A DNA stretch of 64,000 bases from Geobacter sp. DSM 9736 (GTDB lineage Bacteria > Desulfobacterota > Desulfuromonadia > Geobacterales > Geobacteraceae): positions 310,001 to 374,000 of the forward strand of contig NZ_LT896716.1 in NCBI RefSeq assembly GCF_900187405.1, read 5' to 3'. Below the pieces are notes generated by a model, which saw nothing but the letters and a program-made list of their open reading frames with translations, was not told where the DNA came from and did not search any database. A program made the translations under genes and the position numbers. Shown here piece by piece: positions 8,635 to 18,700 of the stretch; position 1 is the first letter of the stretch; each line of letters opens with the position of its first letter.

Positions 8635-9774
8635 CTACCGGCCATCGACTAGTACGTTCCACCCTTTCTGCTGAAGATTGAAGACGTGACTCCGGCCGGT
8701 ATCGGAGGGGGGGCTGTTTCCGGTCAAGTCGAGGGTGCCCCCGCCGGCTCCAAGGGAATCGAGGGTGGCGAGTACGGAATCTACGGCTGCAGTTGTCAGC
8801 CTGTTGTTCTGTGCAAAGACTCTGGTGAGGCCCGTGCACCCGTTGAGGGTCAGGCTCGTCAGCTCGTTGTCGTTGATTACCAGCTCTCCTCCCGTTCCAT
8901 CCACGAACCCGCCTGTGAAATCCGCCGCCGAATACCTGTTGCCGTATGCCCGTACACTCATGATAAGGGGTGAGGCCGTCTTCAGCTCCCCTTCCTGATT
9001 GTCGTTCCATATCCAGAGTTGCCGGAGGACCGGCCACTGGGTCAGATTGTTGTAAAGCCGCGGGTTGGAAATCTGAGGGTTGTCCCTGGTGCAGATATGC
9101 CACATGCGGGCTCCCGTCGAGCCCCAGGTGATTGTGGGATACTGATTCACCGCTGCCCTCAGGTCCTCAAGATTTGTGGAGCCGGAGAGATCCAGTGCCT
9201 GCAGCGGGTTGCCCTCCACGTTCAACCGCACCAGGGCGGGGGTGTTTGCCAGATTTATTGAGGTGAGCGAGCCGTTGAAGATCTCGACGGTCCTGAGGTT
9301 GATGAAATTGCTGAAATCAATCGACGGGATCTTTGAATAGGAGGCGCAGAACAGCTCCAGGAACGGCGCTACCACCGCGAGGCCGCGGACTTCGGACACG
9401 TCCTGCTGGGGGATCTGTCTGATGTCGCTGCTTCCGTCGTCTGAGGCGTCATATCCGACATTTATCCCGCTGAGGGCGCTCCAGGGGGTGACCACGAGGG
9501 TATGGGTGCGGGTTGCGGCCGAGCCGAAGTCTTTGACGGGTGTAGGGGAGTCGCTGGTGGTGCCGTCACTCCAGGTCCAGCTGACAACCCCTCCTTCTTT
9601 TACCGACAGTACGGGGGCAAATGAGGCACCTGTCGTAGTGAAGGTAATGGGGCCGTCAGGGTCGGTATCTACGCTGCTCAAGGTGCTGCCGCCGTTGCCG
9701 CCTCCTCCTCCGCAGCCGAAGATGGCCAGGAATGATACTGCCGATAACAGGACGAGTGCTGCTCGTAGTTTCAT
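8635..9774 (-). CDS. Secreted lipoprotein with PKD-like and leucine-rich-repeat-like regions
   Basis: This protein has 379 residues. A signal peptide ends in the lipobox AIFGCGGGGG, so it should be a lipidated outer-surface or periplasmic protein. Residues about 40-110 look like a PKD/Ig-type beta domain (VVSWTWSDGTTSDS). Residues 120-370 have irregular leucine-rich repeats such as LVRLNVEGNPLQALDLSGS and LVINDNELTSLTLNGC. LRR surface proteins of this kind usually bind ligands or partner proteins; no catalytic motif is seen. GGAGGATCGACA before the ATG at 9774 is a good ribosome-binding site. It stands alone, separated from both neighbours. Confidence 0.75.
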   Translation of the reverse strand: MKLRAALVLLSAVSFLAIFGCGGGGGNGGSTLSSVDTDPDGPITFTTTGASFAPVLSVKEGGVVSWTWSDGTTSDSPTPVKDFGSAATRTHTLVVTPWSALSGINVGYDASDDGSSDIRQIPQQDVSEVRGLAVVAPFLELFCASYSKIPSIDFSNFINLRTVEIFNGSLTSINLANTPALVRLNVEGNPLQALDLSGSTNLEDLRAAVNQYPTITWGSTGARMWHICTRDNPQISNPRLYNNLTQWPVLRQLWIWNDNQEGELKTASPLIMSVRAYGNRYSAADFTGGFVDGTGGELVINDNELTSLTLNGCTGLTRVFAQNNRLTTAAVDSVLATLDSLGAGGGTLDLTGNSPPSDTGRSHVFNLQQKGWNVLVDGR

Positions 9775-10083
9775 TGTCGATCCTCCGTGTTGGCGCGGAA
9801 CCCCCCGGCAATAGCAGGAGAATCCCGCAAATGATCCGGCGCGGCATGAATGGCTGCGTCCGGTCGGGCGTTAGTGAGATTAGGAGCTGTCGGACCGGGC
9901 CCCGCCGGGAGGGATAATTATGGCGTGACGGTGCCGTGGCTTCGAGGCCTGTCCGGAGTGCTGTGATTATCTACGTTAATACTATTTAACATATAAAACT
10001 TTTTCCGCAATGAGAGGGGGACGGGCGCGAGCGATGGGTGGGAAAAACCATTCCTCGATTTCGGCGTGCTGATTCCGCGTGGC
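9775..10083. other. Intergenic region upstream of the LRR lipoprotein
   Basis: About 310 bases. The part nearest the gene is GC-rich. An AT-rich patch at about 9970-10005 (TTAATACTATTTAACATATAA) is the best candidate promoter zone for the leftward lipoprotein gene, but I cannot pick a definite -35/-10 pair. No open frame here looks real. Confidence 0.35.
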
Positions 10084-10515
10084 TCACTTCTGGGGAAGCC
10101 TCACCACGGAGAACCAGTAGTCTTCGATGCTTCTGATGATCCTGTACATTTCCTCAAGCCCCATCGGTTTTGTGATGTAGCAACTGGCATGGGATGAGTA
10201 GGAAAGGGCCACATCTGCCTCCGATTCGGATGTGGTCAGTATGATAACGGGGATGACCTTCAGGTCGTCATCATTCTTGATCTCCGAGAGCACCTGGCGC
10301 CCGTCCTTTTTCGGCATGTTCAGATCGAGCATTATCAGGTCTGGGCGCGGAGCCTCGGCGAATCTTCCGTTGCGGCGAAGAAACTCGACAGCTTCCACCC
10401 CGTCTCCAACGGTTGAGAGGTTTATCCGGTAGCGGCTTTCCGCAAAGGCTTCCTGCATCAGAAAAGCATCGGCCTCGTTGTCTTCAACCAGCAGAATGTC
10501 AAAGGACTTGCTCAT
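10084..10515 (-). CDS. Single-domain response regulator (CheY/Rcp1-like)
   Basis: This protein of 143 residues is a lone receiver domain. The acidic pair is in LLVEDNEADAF, the phospho-acceptor is Asp64 in LIMLDLNMPKKDG, and the signalling lysine is Lys116 in ITKPMG. There is no output domain. The form resembles Rcp1-type regulators encoded beside PAS/phytochrome-like kinases. Its ATG at 10515 overlaps the stop of the upstream kinase (ATGA), with GAGGAGA before it, so the two are a translationally coupled cognate pair. The open frame extends upstream to 10581, but that part is the kinase gene in another frame. Confidence 0.88.
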   Translation of the reverse strand: MSKSFDILLVEDNEADAFLMQEAFAESRYRINLSTVGDGVEAVEFLRRNGRFAEAPRPDLIMLDLNMPKKDGRQVLSEIKNDDDLKVIPVIILTTSESEADVALSYSSHASCYITKPMGLEEMYRIIRSIEDYWFSVVRLPQK

Positions 10516-12926
10516 GGTCGTATCTCCTCGGGAAGGGTGAACCAGAAGGTCGAGCCTTCGCCCGGCGTCGATTCCACCCATATTCTTCCTCCGTGCGATT
10601 CCACGATCTTGCGGCAGATGGCGAGCCCCATGCCGGTGCCCGGATACCGGGACCGGGGATTAAGCCGCTGGAACATGACGAAGATCTGATCGAAGTACTG
10701 GGACTCGATGCCGATGCCGTTGTCGTGGACCCCGAACAGCCATTCGTGCTGTAATCGGCTGACGGAAATGTGGACAGAGGGCCGGACATCCTTCCGTCTG
10801 AAGCTCAGGGCATTCTCCACGAGGTTCCGGATCAGTTGCACGAGCTGTCCCATGTCGCCGGTGATGCGGGGCAGTGCGTCCATGGTAATGACAGCTCCAA
10901 TTTCATCCAGTCGCTGCTTTACCCCTTCGAGGGCCTTTTCGGCTACCTCTTTCATTGAAACCGGAGCCGGGTTCCACGTTGGGGAGCCAAGTTCGAAAAA
11001 GGCGAGAATATCGTTCACCAGGGCTGAGATGCGATTGGCTCCCTCCACCGCGAATCCGATGTACCTGTCCGCTTTCTCGTCCAGGAGCCCCCGGTATTTC
11101 AGGGCAAGAAGCTCCACGTAGCGCGTCACGTTACGCAACGGTTCCTGGAGGTCGTGAGACGCCACATAGGCGAACTGCTGGAGTTCCCGGTTGGAGCGCT
11201 CCAGGGCGGCTATTGTGTAGCGCAGCCTTCGCTCGACCTGTTTCCGCTCAGTTATGTTGTGGACGATCTTGGAGGCCCCGATGATGTTGCCCCTGGCATC
11301 GGTGATGGGGGAGAGGGTAAGCTCTACTGGAACTGTCGTGCCGTCTTTACGCAGGCGCACCGTCTCAAAGCGGTCCTGGATTCCTTCCCGCATTTTTCTC
11401 ACCATTTCCAGCCCCTCCTGTTCAAGGCCGGGGGGGAAGAGCATCGAAACGTGCCTACCGAGTGTTTCTTCCGCCGGATACCCGTAAAGTCTTTCGGCCC
11501 CCTTGTTCCAGGTCTGTATGATGCCGTTCAGGTCTTCGCTGAAGATGGCGTCTTCGGCGCTGTCGACGATGGCGGCAAGCCTTCCCATGGCTTCCTCAGT
11601 ACGTTTCTGCTCGGTGATGTCGCGGAAGAAGATCGCCATGCCGTCGGCATACGGGCGGATATGTACCTCGAAGAGCTTTTTTTCCTGCTGATATGAGTAG
11701 TATTCGTGGAAGCTCGCCGGCTCCTTCGTCTGCATCGCCCGCCGGTATTCCTCCTCTATCCAGGAGCCTGAAGATTCGGGACGTTTTTCCCAGTAGGTTT
11801 GTCCCAGCATGTCGCGAGCTCGCATCCCGGTAAGCTCCTCGGCCCTTCGATTGAAATAGGTTATCCTCCACTGCCGGTCCAGAGCGATGAAGCCGTCGCT
11901 CATGCTGTCCAGGATGCTCTCTATCCTTTCCAGTGCTAATTTAAGATCATGTATGTCGGTGGACGTGCCATACCACTTTATGATCTCCCCAAGTCTTGAG
12001 CGGAGCGGAACGCTCCGGCAGAGATGCCACCGGTAGTCGCCGTCGTGCCGCCTGATCCTGTGCTCGACTTCGTACTGATCCCCTGTTTCGACCGAATGCA
12101 GCCATTTCTCTTCCGTAGCCATCCGGTCCTCGGGATGGATCCCGGCGAGTATCGCAATGTTGTCGTGCTCTTTCAGACCAACATAATTCTCAAAGGTGCG
12201 GTTGATGAAGTCGACGGCGCCGTTGGCCGTAGCCGTCCATACCAGGTTCGGCAGGAGGTCGGCGATCATCCTGAATCGCCGCTCGCTTTCGCGCAGCTCT
12301 TCTTCCGCCTGCTTCCGTTCCGTGATGTCGATGTTGATGCCGATGATCCTGAGGGGAGGGCTCCGGTTCTCCATCTCAACATAGGCTTGCCCCCTGGACG
12401 CCAGCCAGCGAACGGTTCCATCCGGCATCGGTACACGGTATTCGAGCTGGAAGGTGCTGCCGGATGCAGGGTCGCAAGCCTGCCGCGTAGCATTCTCGAT
12501 GAGGTGCCGGTCTTCGGGGTGGATGAGCTTAAGCACCTCCTCATACGTCGTGCGGCCGTCTGCCGGAACCCCGAACAGGGCCAGCGAATTCTCGTCCCAG
12601 GCCACTGTGCGGGAAGCTGTGTCCATGTCGAATGTTCCCATCCGTGCGGCATTAAGCGCCAGCTGGAGCTTCTTCGAATGGTAGCGCGCCTCTTCTTCGG
12701 CCCGCTTCGCTCTCCGCGCGTACCCCAGCATCAGCGGATAGAGAAGCAGCGCGGAGAAAAGGATGAAAAGAATCCCCTTGTATACCGAGATGAGGAACCT
12801 GAGGTCGTGCTCGGCCACCAGCGCGGCGAGGACTCGGTCGGAAGTGTAGATCCAGAGCGTACCGAAGATAAGGTAGGCGACGATGATGCGCAGAAGGCTT
12901 GTGTGCTCGGACCTGGAGAGCTTCAT
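10512..12926 (-). CDS. Multi-PAS membrane sensor histidine kinase
   Basis: This kinase has 804 residues. Two membrane helices (about residues 12-32 and 45-68) are followed by four PAS domains ending in the usual ITERKQ-like tails (IDITERKQAEEEL, RDITEQKRTEEAM, HNITERKQVERRL). HisKA comes next with VASHDLQEPLRNVTRY (about residue 592), then an ATPase domain with NLVENALSF, DNGIGIESQ and GTGMGLAICRK. The four PAS modules suggest integration of several signals such as redox, ligands or light. It is coupled to the receiver gene at 10084-10515. GGAG lies nine bases before the ATG at 12926. Confidence 0.88.
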   Translation of the reverse strand: MKLSRSEHTSLLRIIVAYLIFGTLWIYTSDRVLAALVAEHDLRFLISVYKGILFILFSALLLYPLMLGYARRAKRAEEEARYHSKKLQLALNAARMGTFDMDTASRTVAWDENSLALFGVPADGRTTYEEVLKLIHPEDRHLIENATRQACDPASGSTFQLEYRVPMPDGTVRWLASRGQAYVEMENRSPPLRIIGINIDITERKQAEEELRESERRFRMIADLLPNLVWTATANGAVDFINRTFENYVGLKEHDNIAILAGIHPEDRMATEEKWLHSVETGDQYEVEHRIRRHDGDYRWHLCRSVPLRSRLGEIIKWYGTSTDIHDLKLALERIESILDSMSDGFIALDRQWRITYFNRRAEELTGMRARDMLGQTYWEKRPESSGSWIEEEYRRAMQTKEPASFHEYYSYQQEKKLFEVHIRPYADGMAIFFRDITEQKRTEEAMGRLAAIVDSAEDAIFSEDLNGIIQTWNKGAERLYGYPAEETLGRHVSMLFPPGLEQEGLEMVRKMREGIQDRFETVRLRKDGTTVPVELTLSPITDARGNIIGASKIVHNITERKQVERRLRYTIAALERSNRELQQFAYVASHDLQEPLRNVTRYVELLALKYRGLLDEKADRYIGFAVEGANRISALVNDILAFFELGSPTWNPAPVSMKEVAEKALEGVKQRLDEIGAVITMDALPRITGDMGQLVQLIRNLVENALSFRRKDVRPSVHISVSRLQHEWLFGVHDNGIGIESQYFDQIFVMFQRLNPRSRYPGTGMGLAICRKIVESHGGRIWVESTPGEGSTFWFTLPEEIRP

Positions 12927-13045
12927 GCCTGGACTCCGTCGAGTCTTCCTGCGGAGGTGAATAAATCTCTATATCTGTAACTTTATCAGTTCCCCGGATA
13001 TCGGCAAAAAAGAGGGTGGGAGTATTGCAATCCGCAGCGGGCTCT

Positions 13046-13150
13046 TCATTCAGTCGGGCGCTTAAGGTCGGTGATGTCGCGGAATCTCCCTGCAAGCCCG
13101 ATGATGGGGCCGGACACTTGCAACAGCGTTCGCCACGAGCTTTTACTATT
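13046..13150 (-). pseudogene. Remnant of a PAS domain C-terminus
   Basis: Read on the minus strand, 34 codons between two stops encode SWRTLLQVSGPIIGLAG followed by RFRDITDLKRPTE. This is the final beta-strands and RDITDLK signature of a PAS domain as found in sensor kinases. There is no start and nothing upstream or downstream in frame that completes the domain. I read it as the leftover end of a decayed kinase gene, immediately upstream of the intact multi-PAS kinase. Confidence 0.45.
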
Positions 13151-13308
13151 CTATCCCTGGCAGATCTTTGGGCAATACGAGGATTTCAGGTCTTACAAAA
13201 ATCTGCATGAAGTGAGGATTGTGCCGATAAAGACTGGAACGGTCATCGTGCGGTTACCGTTACCACCACACGGGGAGAAGTCGCCCCACGCATTGCGGAA
13301 GGTTTAGC

Positions 13309-13794
13309 ATGATGAAAGCAGCTCACTGGATGAAGCTGGCGCTTCCGGTCGCCATGGTGTTTCTTCTTACCGTGCAGAAAGGAAACGGTTTCCTCCTGCT
13401 CATTATTATGCCCTTCTTTCTGGCGGCCCTGGTCTACAGCCTCGTGCTGATGATCAGGCGGCCCGGCGAGCGCAGGAGCCGCGGGATACGCCTCGCCGTC
13501 TGGTGCACGATGCTGGCTCTCTCCGGCGCCCTTCAGGCATACTGGAGCGCGGCTTCCCGCAGCGATGCCGAATCGGCCCTGAAGGGGGTGCTGGCGCACA
13601 AGGAGCGCACCGGGGTGTATCCGTCGGACCTGGGGAAGGCGGGTATAGATGAGACGTACCTGAGAGAGAAGTCGGGGGTGAGATACCGGATGAGCGATGG
13701 ACGCCCCTTTCTGGCGTACCCGGCGGCATTCATGCCGCTGACCATGCAGGAGTATGATTTCCAGGTGAAAAAATGGAAGCGCAACGCTTATTAG
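13309..13794 (+). CDS. Hypothetical membrane protein
   Basis: This protein has 161 residues and belongs to no family I recognise. Three hydrophobic segments lie at about 8-25, 27-45 and 60-78, then a soluble C-terminal half in which PSDLGKAGIDETYLREKSGVR and GRPFLAYPAAFMPL stand out. The spacing resembles the exported tail of type II pseudopilin-like proteins, but the prepilin motif is absent. GGAAGG lies about eight bases before the ATG. It is probably transcribed alone, with no strong functional link to its neighbours. Confidence 0.6.
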   Translation: MMKAAHWMKLALPVAMVFLLTVQKGNGFLLLIIMPFFLAALVYSLVLMIRRPGERRSRGIRLAVWCTMLALSGALQAYWSAASRSDAESALKGVLAHKERTGVYPSDLGKAGIDETYLREKSGVRYRMSDGRPFLAYPAAFMPLTMQEYDFQVKKWKRNAY

Positions 13795-13900
13795 CACGGA
13801 TGAGGACTATACTTACTCAGCCGGTGCCGGAGGCGCCGGGCATTCCCACTGTTGATGAAGTGATGTCACAACCGGCCGCTCCACAGGGGCAGAAATCGGA

Positions 13901-14374
13901 ATGATAGAACTAGAAGACATAGATGTAGAACTGATGAGGAGTGCGTGGAAGAAGGAATTCATCCGCCTGGGCATCCTCGCGACGACTGTGAAAGCTGGTG
14001 ACGAACTTGTCTTTTACAGTAAGACCGGGATTGATTCACATGAAGAGGAGAGGTTGACGTTGATGCTCGGTGTGAGGGTAAGGGTCAGGGAGATATGCGG
14101 GGATGAAACGGAGCAGTTCGAAAGAGCCTTCCAATACGCGACATGCACCCCTAAAGCCTCTGTCGGCGCCTGCCCGGCATGCGGAAGCGTGCAGTCGATA
14201 CCGATATGGTACGGTCTGATAGATAGGGAGGAATTTGACGGGCTGCAGGAAGAGAATTTCGTGCAGGGGGGGTGCCTGCTTGAAGAAGATTCACCCACTC
14301 ACCAATGCACCGGATGCGGGTGCAGGTACATTCTGGAGCAGGTTGAGATGCCGATACGGCATGAGGAGAATTGA
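13901..14374 (+). CDS. Hypothetical protein with a C-terminal zinc-ribbon
   Basis: This protein has 157 residues. The C-terminal half has two paired cysteine sites, ACPACGS (about residue 90) and CTGCGCRY (about residue 138), consistent with a zinc ribbon. The N-terminal half is acidic, with predicted alpha-beta structure. The role is unknown. It overlaps the next small gene by a single base, so the two form a bicistronic unit. The ribosome-binding site is weak (AGAAATCGGA). Confidence 0.6.
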   Translation: MIELEDIDVELMRSAWKKEFIRLGILATTVKAGDELVFYSKTGIDSHEEERLTLMLGVRVRVREICGDETEQFERAFQYATCTPKASVGACPACGSVQSIPIWYGLIDREEFDGLQEENFVQGGCLLEEDSPTHQCTGCGCRYILEQVEMPIRHEEN

Positions 14375-14637
14375 TGAGCATTGCGGAAGGACGTATAGCG
14401 CCGTCTGGCCTGTTCAGGCTGACCGGCTACGATCAGTACGATTACTGCGACTACCGTGTGGGAGATTATCCGAGCCTCGAAATCGCCATCAGGGAAGCCC
14501 GCTCAAGAGCCCTGACTCCCAATGCCGTTCCCTCATCATTCTCCGATATCTTTTTCGTGTACGACCACCTCGGCGTTTGCAGGTACAGGGTTACCCACGA
14601 CGAGCTCATGGAAACCGGCGCTTCGGGTGCTCCATAG
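14374..14637 (+). CDS. Small hypothetical protein
   Basis: 87 residues from ATG 14374, preceded by AGGAGAA and sharing one base with the upstream stop. The sequence is rich in Tyr and Asp near the N-terminus (GYDQYDYCDYRVGDYPS). The pattern SDIFFVYDHLGVCRYRVTHDEL resembles a small WGR/DUF-type fold, but I cannot assign a family. Translational coupling suggests it works with the zinc-ribbon protein before it. Confidence 0.55.
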   Translation: MSIAEGRIAPSGLFRLTGYDQYDYCDYRVGDYPSLEIAIREARSRALTPNAVPSSFSDIFFVYDHLGVCRYRVTHDELMETGASGAP

Positions 14638-14662
14638 CTCCGCATCCCCTCCTGGCCGGCGA

Positions 14663-15622
14663 CTACAGTTCTATGATGAACTCCGCGCCCCTGCCTGTAT
14701 TTCTCGCCCTCAATGTCCCACCCATGTTCTTCTCGATTATCGCCTTGGACATGAACAGGCCGATGCCCGTTCCCTTGTCGGGACCCTTCGTCGTGAAATA
14801 GGGCTCGAAGATCTTGTCCAGAAGATCGGGACCGATTCCTCCCGCATTGTCGGCGATAGCGATCACCGTCCTACCGTTCACCCCCGAAAGTGTCACCGCT
14901 ACCTCGGGCGCCTCGATCTCGTTCTCCACCAGCTGATCCCGGGCATTTAGAAGAATGTTCAGGATCACCTGTGCGAATTCGCCAGGATGCCCCGTGACCG
15001 GCGGGTCATTCAGAATCTGCAGCTTAACCCCTATGCCGATCTCCCTGAAACTCCCCTCCATTATGGAGACGGCCTGTTGCAGTATTTCGGCGGGGGAGAA
15101 GGTGGCGGCTTCCTCGCTGCGTCGGAAGTAGTTCCTGAAATCATCTATGGTCGCAGACATGTGGTGGATGATCGTCATGCATTTCTCGGCCGTAGTGCTT
15201 ATGTAGGCTTCGGTAGCTTCTCCCAGGCTGAACATGATGGGCATCTGCTGAATGTAGAGCCCCAGCGTGTTGAGCGGCTGACGCCACTGGTGGGCTATGT
15301 TGTTCACCATCTCTCCCATTGCCGCGAGACGGTTCTGCTGGATCAGGTATCTTTCCTTTTCCCGTTGTTCCTCCGCTTCCTGAAGGCGGTGCAGCATCTC
15401 ATGGTGCTGCAGTTCCTTGGCCTCCTCTTTTTTCTGCACCTCGCGCTGCAGGCTTTCAACCGCTTGCGCCAATTCGAGAGTCCGCTCCCGAACACGTTTT
15501 TCCAGCAGTTCCTGCGATTTCCTCCTTTTTTCTTCCTGCCGCTGTTTCTGCTGGCATTCCGACAGGAAATCGAAGCTGAACTGCTCCCAATTCACCGTAG
15601 CTGCGGTTTCTTGCAGATTCAT
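14663..15622 (-). CDS. Soluble sensor histidine kinase with coiled-coil input
   Basis: This kinase has 319 residues and no membrane segment. A long charged coiled coil fills residues 20-95. It is followed by the phospho-acceptor region RLAAMGEMVNNIAHQWRQPL (about residues 98-117), then the ATPase with NILLNARDQLVENE, DNAGGIGPDLL and GTGIGLFMSKAIIE. The IAHQWRQPLN type of H-box is shared with the kinase at 20018, and the two C-termini are clearly paralogous (EKNMGG...RN...GAEFIIEL/V). AAGGAGGGATGG just before the ATG is a strong ribosome-binding site. No sensory domain is present, so input probably comes through a partner. Confidence 0.85.
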   Translation of the reverse strand: MNLQETAATVNWEQFSFDFLSECQQKQRQEEKRRKSQELLEKRVRERTLELAQAVESLQREVQKKEEAKELQHHEMLHRLQEAEEQREKERYLIQQNRLAAMGEMVNNIAHQWRQPLNTLGLYIQQMPIMFSLGEATEAYISTTAEKCMTIIHHMSATIDDFRNYFRRSEEAATFSPAEILQQAVSIMEGSFREIGIGVKLQILNDPPVTGHPGEFAQVILNILLNARDQLVENEIEAPEVAVTLSGVNGRTVIAIADNAGGIGPDLLDKIFEPYFTTKGPDKGTGIGLFMSKAIIEKNMGGTLRARNTGRGAEFIIEL

Positions 15623-15791
15623 CCATCCCTCCTTTTCGTCATGAAATAGAAAGCAGGTGATGAGGCCGGAAAAGAACGTTATAAGATTTTTAATTATAAC
15701 AAGCTATTTATTGATTGCATCATCGGCCGGAAAAAAAGAGGGGGAAAAGATGCGACTGGGCAGAGGGGAGAGGAGCCGTTACTCGCCGTCG

Positions 15792-18700
15792 CTAGCGGAT
15801 TATGATGTTGCTGATGAGCGCGGTACCGCCGGCTATCGTCAGCGAGCCGTTAATGGTAGTGAATCCGATGTCGGTGAGGAAAGAGCCGTCTTTCCCCCCT
15901 TCCAGAACGGTAGTTATCGGCTTGTCCAGTACGATATCTTCATGGAAGGTGGAGGCCTGCAGCCTGATGGTGCTGTCGTTACCCAGGGCGTTGTAGGCGG
16001 ACTGCAGGGTGGAATATCTCTGCATCGTTTCCGCCACCGATACAGTCTCTTTCCGGACGAAGGCCGCACTTACGTTTCTGGCTGCGCCCATTGAAACGGT
16101 GCAGGTTCCAGTGCCGCTGCAGTCCCCGCTCCACCCGGCAAAGTCCGCGTCCCATGAGGGCACGGCCTGGAGGCTGACGGTGGCGGTATCGCTGAACGAA
16201 GCACTGCACCCGGCGGAGGACCCGCTGATACAGGCTATGCCTGCCGGGTTGCTGTCGACCCGCCCAGTACCGGTGCCGCTTGGCGTGACGTTCAGTGTGT
16301 CGTACCGCACCGGCGTGACGCTGTCGGAGGGGCTGGAGGGCTGGCTGCTTCCGGCGGCGTTGGTTGCCGTGACGGTGAATGTGTAGGAGGTACCGTTGCT
16401 AAGGCCTGTGACGGTGATGGGGCTGCCTGTCCCGGTTGCGGTAATGTTCCCCGGTGCGGCGGTGACCGTGTAGCCGGTGATGGTGCTGCCTCCGTCGTCA
16501 GACGGTGCGGTGAAGGAGACGGTCGCGGTCTGGTTGCCTGCAGTTGCGGAGCTGATCTGTGGGGGGGGCGGAGGGACGATGGCGGCGAATGTGGCGCTCA
16601 CGCTGTGGTCTGATGTAATCGGGCCGAAGGAATGGGTGAATGATGTCCGCTCCGAGACAGTTCGAGGGACCCCATCTACAGTAACTGCAGCCAGGAAGTT
16701 CCCGGAGCCGGGAATGGCGGTGCAGGCTGCGGGAGTGCTGTAGGTGACCAGAGTCCACGGGGTGCAGGTAATCGTGCCGTTGCCGCTTGTTGCCGTGCCG
16801 ATGGTGAATGTCAGGGGGGTGAAGGAGAAGTTGACGTAACAGTCCGCGGAAATGGTCCCGGTGGTGTAGCTGTTGCCGGTGAAGCTTCCCGCCGGGCAGG
16901 TGCCGCCGACGTCGCCCGGTTTGTGTCCTGCCGCCGGGCTGACCGCGAAGGTGGCCGAGGTGCCGCTGGTTACGGTGACCGGGCTGGCCGACGCAATGCT
17001 TCCGTTGGACCCGGTGACGGTTCCGGTCACCGTATATGTGGCGGTGCTCCTCACTCCCGAAAGGGCGAAATCATCGATCTGCCAGTACCAGTCGTATCTG
17101 GCGTTGTAGTAGCGGAACCTGACGGCCACATACTGCCTTCCGGCCGCCAGTGCGGATATATCGAGCTTTTCGGCGGAAGGTCCGTGATCGGCTCCGCTCT
17201 TTCTCCAGACGTTGTTCCAGGTCGCCCCGCCATCGGTGCTAAGATCCACATCGCAGATCTCGTCGCTGTAGTACCGGAAATATGTACGGAAGCTCAGGTA
17301 GGCCTTGGTGAAGCTGGTGAGGTCGTAGATCGGGGACTTCAGGACTGTATCCATGGTGACGCGTCCGGCGTAGTCGCTGTCGACCACGGCAAAGCCGCCG
17401 CTGCCACCGGTCTGGTTTCCCCGACGGGCGGGGTCGTCGAAGCGCCACCCGGCAGATGTGCCGGAGACGGTCCACGCGGCAGGACTAGCGCCGCTTGAAA
17501 AGGATTCTGAGCCGACGGACGTGGTGGCGATGAATTCCGCCTGGACGGTCTTGCTGCCATTCATGGTGAATGTACAGGTGGATGCTGTGCCGCTGCAGGC
17601 TCCCGACCAGCCGGCGAAGGCGGAGCTGCCGGCAGGCGTTGCCGTAAGGGTGACGGTGGTGCCTTCGGGCACCGAAGCGGTACAGGACGTTCCGCAGTAT
17701 ATCCCCATGGACCCGCTCACCGTGCCGCTTCCCGCACCGGTTTTCGTAACAGTGAGGGGATGGCCCGTTACATTGCCCAGGATGCTTGCGGCGGTATCGA
17801 CCTCTATTCTTCGCTTCACCAGACCGTTTCGGATATCGGTGATGCTGGTCCCCGAGTTGAGAAGCGCCGTGAGGATCTCGTCCACGGTGGCGGCGGGCTT
17901 TACCGACTTGAGGATGGCCCAGGCTCCGGCGACATGCGGGGTGGCCATGGATGTGCCGTCCCATGACGCATATCCGCTCCCGGGAACGGATGAACTTATG
18001 GCGGACCCCGGTGCCAGTAGAGTGAGGATCGAGGCGCTGTTGGAGTAGGATGCCACATAATCCGACTTGGTGGTCGCCCCGACACTGATGGCTGTGGAGA
18101 TACATGCCGGGGCAGAGATGCTGGCTGCATACCCCTCGTTGCCGGAGGCGATCACCGTGGCGATCCCCGCTGCGCGCAGGTTGTCGACGGCCGCCTTGAG
18201 GGAAGCCTGAGAAGCGTCGCAATAGCTCCCGTAGGAGCCGCCTCCAAGGCTCATGTTCACCGACGATATGCTGTAGGTGCCGCGGAGGCTGTAAACGTAC
18301 TGAAGAGCGCTGATCTGGTCGGACGTGTACGACATGACGCAGGGCCCTGTTGCGCCGACGCCGCAGGCGGAAACGGGGAACTGTGAGAAGACCTGCACGG
18401 CAACTATGCCCGCGTCCTTTGCCACACCGCTGAAGGTCGGGCCTTTGCCTGCGGCGATACCTGCAACGTGGGTCCCATGGTCGCAACCCTCCACAGCTGA
18501 GCTGCAGTTGGCGCCCGAGCCCGGAGCCGTAGATCCCCTGGTGCAGACCGCCGTGGACCCGTCCGGGGTATACGTGGTGGAATAGCATGCTTCGGCGACC
18601 ACTTTCCCGGAGAGGAAAGGGTGGTTCTTGTCGACGCCGGTGTCGAGGATTGCCACTACCTGGCCGGTGCCGGTGTATCCATTGAACATTCCGCCGGCGT

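Noticed and set aside
17485-18588. Large alternative frame inside the protease gene
   Set aside because: Same-strand shadow in another frame, rich in Arg and His, with no independent start signal.
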